A DNA stretch of 6,241 nucleotides, from assembly GCA_016928755.1 (NCBI GenBank), contig JAFGKB010000233.1, positions 1 through 6,241 on the forward strand, written 5' to 3'. The DNA comes from Anaerolineae bacterium. GTDB lineage: Bacteria; Chloroflexota; Anaerolineae; B4-G1; SLSP01. Under the pieces are notes generated by a model that was not told where the DNA came from, did no database searches, and worked only from the letters and a program-made list of their open reading frames with translations. Shown here piece by piece: positions 1-5,244 of the stretch (its first letter is position 1; each line of letters opens with the position of its first letter). The translations under genes and the position numbers were made by a program.

Positions 1-431
1 CCGGAGAGCCGCCCGGCCAGGCGACCGGTGAAATCACGCAATCCGGCGAACTCCAGAAGTTCGGGGATACGGTGTTTCTGCTCCTGCGCGCTGACCCCGT
101 GGACATCCGCGAAGAAGCGCATATTCTCCATAACGGTCATATCCGGCGGCAGGGCGAACTGCTGGGCAATGTATCCCACCCGCTCGCGGATGGCGTAGGT
201 GTCCCGCATGGAGTCATACCCCAGGATGCTGCTTTCACCGGCGGTGCGGGAGAGCAACCCCAGGATCACGCGGGTCGTCGTCGTCTTCCCTGCCCCATCG
301 GGACCGATGAGGCCGTAGGTCTCACCACGCCGCACCTGCAAGGTCACGCCATCAATGGCCGTCACCGGGCCAGATTTCGTCTTGAAGACCTTTACGAGAT
401 TTTCTGTTGAGATTGTAACTTCACTTCCCAT
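1..431 (-). CDS. ABC exporter ATP-binding subunit (N-terminal part, cut by window edge)
   Basis: This gene would hydrolyse ATP at the inner face of the membrane to drive the two permeases encoded just upstream. I translated it by hand from the ATG at 431-429: 143 full codons, no stop, leaving the window at base 1. Seen: an aromatic residue in A-loop position (F16), a Walker A P-loop GPDGAGKTT at residues 43-51, a Q-loop VGYIAQQ around residues 85-91, and the beginning of the ABC signature, GRLAGRLSG, at the last residues. Walker B and the H-loop lie off-window. The GPDGAGKTT variant is familiar from YbhF/RbbA-like ATPases of ABC-2 exporters (family knowledge). The start follows the permease stop by 12 bases and has only a weak, distant GGA as ribosome binding site, so translational coupling is likely. 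Hand-counted GC of bases 1-360 is about 64%, against about 48% in the adjoining permease. Whether it carries one or two ATPase domains cannot be seen. Confidence 0.93.
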   Translation of the reverse strand, partial: MGSEVTISTENLVKVFKTKSGPVTAIDGVTLQVRRGETYGLIGPDGAGKTTTTRVILGLLSRTAGESSILGYDSMRDTYAIRERVGYIAQQFALPPDMTVMENMRFFADVHGVSAQEQKHRIPELLEFAGLRDFTGRLAGRLS

Positions 432-443
432 TTTTAAATTAAC

Positions 444-1628
444 TTAATCCAATCGCTGTTTGAAATTAGAGGCCGAGACTACGACCATCACAATGCCGTA
501 GACTACCAGGGCAAAAACATCGCTCCAGATAAACGAGATCCCCACGCCCTTGGTAATAATGCCCCTGGCAATACGGATAAAGTAGGTGGCGGGAATAAGG
601 CTGCCTACCATCTGTACAACCGGTGGCATGGTAGAACGGGGATAGATAAGACCGCTGAGCAACATAGTCAGCAACATCAACATCGAAGCAATTTGTTGCG
701 CCTGGCGCTGGTTACTGGAGACGGTAGAGACCAAAAGCCCTATGCCCAGACCAGAGATGATAAATAAGATAGCCAATCCAGTAAAAAGTATAACAGAACC
801 CTGGAAGGGCACTTTAAACCAATAGACACCCAGCAAAATGATAAGGAACAGGTCCACCGCAGTAAGAGCCACAGCCGGGACCATCTTCCCAATAATAAGT
901 TCCACAGGGCGCGTGGGTGTCACAAGAATCTGTTCCATCGTTCCCAATTCACGCTCGCGGACGACGGCCATCGCGGTCACATTGACGGCCAGAAGTTGCA
1001 ATATCATCCCGGCCAGACCCGGTATCAAGAATATCATCTCATCAATATCAGGATTATAGAGGATGCGCGTGGAAGTAGTGACCGGGACTTGAGCGATACC
1101 CGTCATCCCCATATGTTGCAGGGTCTCCATAACGAGTTCCATACCGTGGGCCTGGGCAATTGCACCGGCAGCACTGAAACCGGATTGTACCACGAAAGAG
1201 TCGGAGCCGTCAATAATTACCAAAGCTTGTGCTTTACCCTGCTCAATGCTGGCAGCGAAGTCCGGGGGAATAACAACGCCCACGCTGGCGGCTCCCTCAT
1301 CAATAGCGCGGATAACCGCTTCCTCGCTGTCAACGTAGAGTTCCATATCAAAGAAACCTGAAACACTCAGTGCCTCGATAAAGCCACGGCTGCGACTATC
1401 CATACTCAAATCGGCGACAGCGGTGGGCAGGTGCTCCAGGGTCACATCCCCTACATATGCCACCAGGAAAAGCTCGATAACGGGCATCAGGATAACCATC
1501 AGCAGAGTGGGCCAATCGCGTAGCATTTGAACGGCCTCTTTGCGCATAATGGCCCACAGGCGTTGGGCAGAGTTAGTAGGCACGACCTTGGCCGGTATAA
1601 CTCGGGAAATTTCTTGTTGATTTGACAT
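444..1628 (-). CDS. ABC-2 type exporter permease, second subunit of pair A
   Basis: This is an integral membrane subunit of an ABC-2 exporter (ABC2_membrane_3-like), 394 aa, expected to pair with the permease encoded just upstream. Seen: a charged cytoplasmic N-terminus with RKEAVQMLRD (29-38), a first membrane helix at about 41-60, an extracytoplasmic domain at about 61-195 with PTAVADLS, VVIPPDFAAS (118-127), DGSDSFVVQSG (140-150) and RILYNPD (188-194), then five hydrophobic segments at about 198-222, 248-270, 277-303, 311-330 and 368-387. The cytoplasmic ABC-2 motif VVRERELGTMEQILVTP (222-238) precedes the third helix; in this family it contacts the ATPase. The ATG at 1628 comes one base after the upstream stop (TAG-T-ATG), with AGGGAAGG inside the preceding gene as ribosome binding site. 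Its N-terminus is about 17 residues longer than that of its relatives here. The substrate cannot be told from sequence. It is closest to the 4110-5243 permease. Confidence 0.95.
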   Translation of the reverse strand: MSNQQEISRVIPAKVVPTNSAQRLWAIMRKEAVQMLRDWPTLLMVILMPVIELFLVAYVGDVTLEHLPTAVADLSMDSRSRGFIEALSVSGFFDMELYVDSEEAVIRAIDEGAASVGVVIPPDFAASIEQGKAQALVIIDGSDSFVVQSGFSAAGAIAQAHGMELVMETLQHMGMTGIAQVPVTTSTRILYNPDIDEMIFLIPGLAGMILQLLAVNVTAMAVVRERELGTMEQILVTPTRPVELIIGKMVPAVALTAVDLFLIILLGVYWFKVPFQGSVILFTGLAILFIISGLGIGLLVSTVSSNQRQAQQIASMLMLLTMLLSGLIYPRSTMPPVVQMVGSLIPATYFIRIARGIITKGVGISFIWSDVFALVVYGIVMVVVSASNFKQRLD

Positions 1629-1629
1629 A

Positions 1630-2763
1630 CTAATCCAGCCCTTCCCTAAAAGCGCGAGTGGCGAAGAACATCACGATCACGACATAGATCGCCATACCGA
1701 GTACCTGTGGCCAAAGGGCTTGGAGTCCGACCCCTTTGGTGATAATACCCCGCGCAATGGGGGTGAAATAACTCAAAGGGAAGAGGAAGCCCAGGGCATA
1801 GAGAGCCGGCGGCATCGCGGAACGAGGAAACATAAATCCGCCTAATGTCACTCCCAGGAACATCATCAGTGCCACCAACTGTTGAGACTGTTTCAGATTA
1901 TCAACAATAGTGGAGATCAGCAAGCCCAATCCCAAACCAGAAAAAACGTAGATGAAGGCTAAGCCAAAAAAGAGGAAGAAGTTTCCCTGAAACGGTACCC
2001 CAAAGATAAAGATCCCTAAGAAGACTACGGTAAGCACATTGACCAGCGCAATGACGATATTGGGCGTAATTTTCCCCAATAGCAGTTCCGCCGGGCGGAT
2101 TGGTGTGACCAGCAGTTGTTCCATCGTGCCGGACTCACGCTCGCGGACCACAGCGGCAGCGGTCATAGCAATACTCTGGGTCTGCATCAGCATCGCGATG
2201 ATATTGGGGATCACAAACCATATCTGCTCCATATCCGGGTTGTAGAGAATGCGGAGCCGCGCATCCAGGGGTGAGCCGCCGCTAACCGGCAACCCGGAGC
2301 GGGAGACCTTCTCCACCATTACCTCGGCAGCATAGGCTTGGGAGATCGCAGTAGCCATATTGTAACCTGACTGAACGGTGAAGAGGTCCGAACCATCCAC
2401 CAGGAGCAAGACTTGAGCATCCCCACGTTCTGAACGTGCCGCGAAATCCGGGGGGATGACGATACCGGCCTGCGCTTCCCCCCTGTCAATGGCAGCAATG
2501 ACCTCTGCTTCACCGGCAACATAGCTCACCACATCGAAGTAAGCGGAGTTAACCATCGCGTTCACATAATCACGGCTGGCACTGTCCAGGCTTTGGTCGG
2601 CCACGGCGGTGGGAATATGCTCTACATTCATATCTACAGCGTAGCCGAAGAGGAAAAGCTGGATAATGGGGATTCCCAACAACATAACGAGGGTTCTGCG
2701 GTCACGCAGCGTTTGGATAAACTCTTTCTGTATTACGGCCAAAATGCGTTGTAACATAGCCAC
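1630..2763 (-). CDS. ABC-2 type exporter permease, first subunit of pair A
   Basis: This ABC-2 exporter membrane subunit has 377 aa and is the usual size for YbhS/YbhR/YhhJ-type permeases. Seen: cytoplasmic QKEFIQTLRDRRT (12-24), membrane helix 1 at about 25-43, an extracytoplasmic domain at about 44-180 with HIPTAVADQSLD, IVIPPDFAAR (101-110), VDGSDLFTVQSGY (122-134) and RILYNPD, then five further hydrophobic segments. The cytoplasmic motif AVVRERESGTMEQLLVTP lies at 204-221, and PIARGIITKGVG at 335-346. The start is GTG at 2763, three bases after the TetR stop and six bases after an AAGGA; an ATG two codons later (2757) is an equally reasonable start and leaves the protein almost unchanged. 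Its stop is followed after one base by the next permease, so a heterodimer is likely. It is closest to the truncated permease at the right edge, not to its own neighbour. Confidence 0.95.
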   Translation of the reverse strand: MAMLQRILAVIQKEFIQTLRDRRTLVMLLGIPIIQLFLFGYAVDMNVEHIPTAVADQSLDSASRDYVNAMVNSAYFDVVSYVAGEAEVIAAIDRGEAQAGIVIPPDFAARSERGDAQVLLLVDGSDLFTVQSGYNMATAISQAYAAEVMVEKVSRSGLPVSGGSPLDARLRILYNPDMEQIWFVIPNIIAMLMQTQSIAMTAAAVVRERESGTMEQLLVTPIRPAELLLGKITPNIVIALVNVLTVVFLGIFIFGVPFQGNFFLFFGLAFIYVFSGLGLGLLISTIVDNLKQSQQLVALMMFLGVTLGGFMFPRSAMPPALYALGFLFPLSYFTPIARGIITKGVGLQALWPQVLGMAIYVVIVMFFATRAFREGLD

Positions 2764-2766
2764 TCT

Positions 2767-3396
2767 TTATCCTTGACGCACCCGCATGCCATTGAAGAGT
2801 AAATCCACCGTCATCTCGGCCAGGTAGTGCCGCTCTTCTGTGGAGAGTGGCGGCTTTATGCCACGCAGGATCGGTAAGATGGGCGCGATGAACATCCCCA
2901 AAATCATCCGCGTTGCCAGTTCGGTATCAACAGGACGAAAAATTCCGGCCTCAATACGTTCGCTGATGAAGTTTTGCAAGAACTCAAAGAGGCTCTTCAA
3001 GCGTTCCACAACGAATTTCTCCAAGAGGGCATCATCAAGCCACACCTCGGCAAACAGAGTGCGAGCAAAGGGCAAACGGGACATAAAAACCTCCAGGCTC
3101 TTATCTAACCAGGTAATAATATCCTCACGGCTATTCAATGTAGACACCTCTTTAAATAAGGCTTCTGATATCGGTTGTGCCTCTTCAACAATAGCCAAGA
3201 GAATATCGCGCTTGGTGCCAAAATAGTTATAGAGCGTCCCTTCGGCCATATCGGCAGCTTCGGCGATTTCCTTAGTGGTTGTGCTGACATAACCCTTTTC
3301 GGCGAAAATCAACGCGGCGGCGTTAACGATCTCATAGCGTCGCCGTTTGATACGCCGCTCACGACGGCTATCGAGAGGTTTCAGTATTTTTACCAT
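2767..3396 (-). CDS. TetR/AcrR-family transcriptional repressor
   Basis: This is a one-component repressor, 209 aa from the ATG at 3396, within the usual TetR size range. Seen: a very basic N-terminal stretch (SRRERRIKRRR, 10-20), then the classic TetR DNA-binding domain with AAALIFAEKGY (26-36), TTTKEIAEAADMAEGTLYNYF (within 39-59) as helix-turn-helix, and TKRDIL (61-66). The remaining ~140 residues are helical, variable and would bind ligand and dimerise. The ATG at 3396 was preferred because AAAAGGG stands seven bases before it; the longer GTG frame from 3453 would begin inside the operator and about nine bases from the predicted transcription start, without a ribosome binding site. The gene leads the exporter operon and its stop lies three bases before the first permease, so it is most likely an autoregulated local repressor relieved by a substrate of the pump (inference from context). 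Confidence 0.93.
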   Translation of the reverse strand: MVKILKPLDSRRERRIKRRRYEIVNAAALIFAEKGYVSTTTKEIAEAADMAEGTLYNYFGTKRDILLAIVEEAQPISEALFKEVSTLNSREDIITWLDKSLEVFMSRLPFARTLFAEVWLDDALLEKFVVERLKSLFEFLQNFISERIEAGIFRPVDTELATRMILGMFIAPILPILRGIKPPLSTEERHYLAEMTVDLLFNGMRVRQG

Positions 3397-3403
3397 GACG
3401 AAT

Positions 3404-3410
3404 CCCTTTT
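3404..3410 (-). promoter_or_regulatory. Ribosome binding site deciding the TetR start
   Basis: The minus strand reads AAAAGGG, seven bases before the ATG at 3396. No comparable site precedes the alternative upstream GTG at 3453, which is why the shorter 209-residue TetR protein is preferred. Confidence 0.7.
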
Positions 3411-3441
3411 CACCAGCATTGATGAGTATCCATTCCTTTTT

Positions 3442-3466
3442 ATGAGTAATCACTCATTTTATGAGC
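3442..3466. promoter_or_regulatory. Candidate TetR operator: ATGAGT/ACTCAT inverted repeats
   Basis: Plus strand shows ATGAGT (3442-3447), AATC, ACTCAT (3452-3457), TTT, ATGAGC (3461-3466). The first two form a perfect 6-bp inverted repeat with a 4-base spacer; the second and third form a second palindrome, CTCAT-TTT-ATGAG. The block begins three bases downstream of the -10 box and covers the predicted transcription start, a usual position for a TetR-family autorepressor. Another ATGAGT stands at 3422-3427, exactly 20 bases from the first. Binding by the neighbouring TetR protein is inferred from position and symmetry. Confidence 0.72.
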
Positions 3467-3468
3467 GT

Positions 3469-3474
3469 ATTATA
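3469..3474 (-). promoter_or_regulatory. -10 box of the tetR-exporter operon promoter
   Basis: The minus strand reads TATAAT, preceded directly by TG. With TTGACA 16 bases upstream this predicts transcription starting near 3462 and a leader of about 66 bases before the ATG of the TetR gene. The predicted start falls on the inverted repeats at 3442-3466. Confidence 0.8.
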
Positions 3475-3490
3475 CATTTTTAAAGAGAAG

Positions 3491-3496
3491 TGTCAA
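3491..3496 (-). promoter_or_regulatory. -35 box of the tetR-exporter operon promoter
   Basis: The minus strand reads TTGACA here, an exact sigma-70 consensus -35 hexamer. It lies 16 bases upstream of an exact TATAAT and just after the terminator of the preceding unit. The two perfect hexamers imply a strong promoter unless repressed. Confidence 0.8.
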
Positions 3497-3521
3497 GGGG
3501 GAAAATTAGTATCAGGTCAAT

Positions 3522-3555
3522 AAAAAAGAGCCGTGACTGTAAATAAGCACGGCTC
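3522..3555 (-). terminator. Rho-independent terminator ending the pair B transcription unit
   Basis: On the minus strand an 8-bp perfect stem GAGCCGTG/CACGGCTC (3555-3548 with 3535-3528) encloses a 12-base loop and is followed at once by six T (3527-3522). It stands downstream of the Rpn remnant and 26 bases before the -35 box of the TetR operon, so it insulates that operon from readthrough. It lacks a T-run on the other side and therefore acts in one direction. Confidence 0.88.
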
Positions 3556-3587
3556 CTGTATTCACTGCCAGGTAACGGTCTTTTCAA

Positions 3588-3639
3588 GGAAGCAACTTTC
3601 CAACAGGCAAGAAACCACCTTGAAAGTTTAGACGCTTCC
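3588..3639. repeat. Imperfect inverted repeat in the 3' untranslated region
   Basis: GGAAGC-AACTTTC (3588-3600) can pair with GAAAGTT (3622-3628) and GCTTCC (3634-3639), giving 13 base pairs with a five-base bulge (3629-3633) and a 21-base loop. A competing pairing TTTCAAGG (3582-3589) with CCTTGAAA (3618-3625) uses the same bases. It lies between the Rpn remnant stop and the terminator. It has no T-run of its own, so it is not a second terminator; it may protect the mRNA 3' end or be a leftover of an inserted element. Confidence 0.45.
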
Positions 3640-3648
3640 AGATAGGTA

Positions 3649-4065
3649 TCAGTTTAATAGTTGTTGGAACTCATCCAGAGAAGCAGCAGTAGCGGCTTGA
3701 ACCAGTAAGTTTTTCAAGATAGTCAACTCTTCTAACTCAGTGATGGCGGCTTTAAGCATGACAGGAGATGAGCCAAACCGGGCTTCCAAAATCTTGAAGA
3801 TGCTCTCTTGAGCCGTCTGTACCGCGCCTTGCTCCATACCCTGCTCCATACCCTGTTCTATACCTTCTTTTACACCTCGCTGGTAGCCGATGCGTTCTAC
3901 ACTGGTGATATAGCGCATTTTCTTTCCCTCCTCATAACTCTGCAATTCTTGCCACAAAGCCAGCTCTAACTCTGGCGGCAAGATGCCTGCGTTCCGTTGA
4001 ATTAACTGGCTTACAGACTGGTGACCAAGCAATGTGCCCCGCTTTACCCTAAAAGGGAAACACAC
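3649..4065 (-). pseudogene. Remnant of an Rpn-like nuclease/putative transposase (C-terminal half only)
   Basis: The frame encodes up to 138 aa from a GTG at 4065, with a stop (TAG) five codons upstream of it. From about residue 29 (ILPPELELALWQELQSYEEG) it reads like the C-terminal half of Rpn/YhgA-like proteins: the PPELE and YITSVERIGY segments, a glycine/glutamine-rich hinge (GIEQGMEQGMEQG, about 76-88), and a tail SIFKILEARFG...SLDEFQQLLN typical of their C-terminus. Complete members are roughly twice as long and carry an N-terminal PD-(D/E)XK nuclease domain, which is missing; the first 28 residues do not look like the family. I therefore read it as a 5'-truncated relic sitting 44 bases after the pair B permease stop. 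It has no clear ribosome binding site. It could still be translated as a small hypothetical protein. Family assignment rests on recognition by eye. Confidence 0.7.
3829..3876 (-). repeat. 12-bp tandem repeat in the Rpn remnant hinge
   Basis: Plus strand shows TTGCTCCATACC, CTGCTCCATACC, CTGTTCTATACC and a degenerate fourth unit TTCTTTTACACC, in frame and encoding repeats of Gly-Met/Ile-Glu-Gln. Such hinge repeats of varying number are common in Rpn-like proteins. Confidence 0.75.
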
Positions 4066-4109
4066 CCGGAATCCGCTCTACAGGAAGTTATTAAGACTTT
4101 TGTAGTCTA

Positions 4110-5243
4110 TCAGTCAAGGCGGCGACGGAAGAGGATGGCGGATAACAACATGACCAGAAACGCATAGATGAAGAGCGCCACAACATCTTCCCACATAAAG
4201 GACAGCCCCACCCCTTTAGTCATGATGCCACGGACAATACGTATGAAATAGGTCGCCGGGATTAGATTACCGATGGCCTGCACCACGAAGGGCATAGGGG
4301 CACGGGGATAGATAAAGCCGGTCACTAACTCACTGAGCATCATTAACATCGCCGTCATCTGCTGTGATTCTTTTTGAGTTTGTACCAACGTGGAGATTAA
4401 AAGTCCCACGCCAAGGCTGGAGATCAGAAACAGCGCAGTTAACCAGGCAAAGAGCAGAAGACTGCCACGAAAAGGCACTTTAAACCAGAAGACACCTATA
4501 ACGATAATAAGCACCAAATCCACAGCCGCCACGATAATATTAGGCACCATCTTGCCGAGCATCAACTCCAACGGGCGAATGGGAGTAACCAAGAGTTGTT
4601 CCAAAGTCCCCATCTCAGATTCCCGCACGATTGAAGTCGCGGTCAGATTGACGGCCAAGACCTGCAACACCAAGGCTATAATACCCGGCATCACAAAGAC
4701 TAAATCCGCCTGATCAGGATTATAGAGGACACGGGTCAAAGAGGTAATAGGGATACTGGATAGTTCACGCCCTTGGCGACTAAGGTCTTCAACCAATAAC
4801 TCCAGCCCGTAGTTTTGCGCAATAGCGACGGCTGCACTATAGCCGGATTGCACAGAGAAAGCCTCAGAGCCATCCAGGATGATTAATACCTGCGCCTTGC
4901 CACGCTCAATCTGTGCCGCAAAATCCGGGGGTATGACTATCCCGGCACGTATCTTCCCGGCATCCAAAGCCCGGATAACCTCACTTTCAGTCTCCAGGTG
5001 CATATGAACATCGAAGAAGCCAGAAGCCTCCAAAGCTGAGATAAACGCTTGCCCACGGGCATCCAGGCTTTGAGCTACAACGGCAGTAGGAAGATGGTCC
5101 ACGGTCAACTCCACGGCATAGCCAAAGAAGAACAACTCTATCAGGGGAATAGTTAAAACCAGGCCCAATGTGCGCCGGTTGCGCACAAGTTGTATTAGCT
5201 CCTTTTTGATAATAGCTTTTAGGCGATTAAGTTTTATGGACAT
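4110..5243 (-). CDS. ABC-2 type exporter permease, second subunit of pair B
   Basis: This ABC-2 exporter membrane subunit has 377 aa from the ATG at 5243. Seen: cytoplasmic IIKKELIQLVRNRRT (11-25), membrane helix 1 at about 26-43, an extracytoplasmic domain at about 44-180 with HLPTAVVAQSLDAR, IVIPPDFAAQ (102-111), LDGSEAFSVQSGY and RVLYNPD, then five hydrophobic segments to the C-terminal RRRLD. The ATPase-facing motif reads SIVRESEMGTLEQLLVTP, with RES where its three relatives have RER. The ATG was chosen over a TTG twelve codons upstream (5279) because it gives the same one-base junction (TGA-T-ATG) seen between the pair A permeases and avoids a 35-base overlap. By hand, 32 of its last 51 residues match the 444-1628 permease. 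No ATPase gene follows; an Rpn remnant and a terminator do. Its ATPase partner is thus not visible here. Confidence 0.94.
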   Translation of the reverse strand: MSIKLNRLKAIIKKELIQLVRNRRTLGLVLTIPLIELFFFGYAVELTVDHLPTAVVAQSLDARGQAFISALEASGFFDVHMHLETESEVIRALDAGKIRAGIVIPPDFAAQIERGKAQVLIILDGSEAFSVQSGYSAAVAIAQNYGLELLVEDLSRQGRELSSIPITSLTRVLYNPDQADLVFVMPGIIALVLQVLAVNLTATSIVRESEMGTLEQLLVTPIRPLELMLGKMVPNIIVAAVDLVLIIVIGVFWFKVPFRGSLLLFAWLTALFLISSLGVGLLISTLVQTQKESQQMTAMLMMLSELVTGFIYPRAPMPFVVQAIGNLIPATYFIRIVRGIMTKGVGLSFMWEDVVALFIYAFLVMLLSAILFRRRLD

Positions 5244-5244
5244 A

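Noticed and set aside
72..410. Plus-strand open frame of 112 codons
   Set aside because: It is antisense to the ATPase gene, which shows clear Walker A, Q-loop and signature motifs; the plus-strand translation resembles no protein and follows from high GC.
3397..3453. GTG start giving a TetR protein 19 residues longer
   Set aside because: It lies within the candidate operator, only about nine bases from the predicted transcription start, and has no ribosome binding site, whereas the ATG at 3396 has AAAAGGG seven bases ahead.
2840..3483. Two overlapping plus-strand open frames opposite the TetR gene
   Set aside because: Both are antisense to a well-supported TetR gene, with composition typical of a shadow frame and no recognisable domain.
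3649..4065. Active insertion sequence or toxin-antitoxin unit
   Set aside because: No transposase catalytic domain, terminal inverted repeats or target duplication can be seen, and there is no partner gene; only the C-terminal half of an Rpn-like protein is present.
4094..4108. Small inverted repeat AGACT/AGTCT just after the pair B permease stop
   Set aside because: Only five base pairs, AT-rich and without a T-run; too weak to call a terminator.
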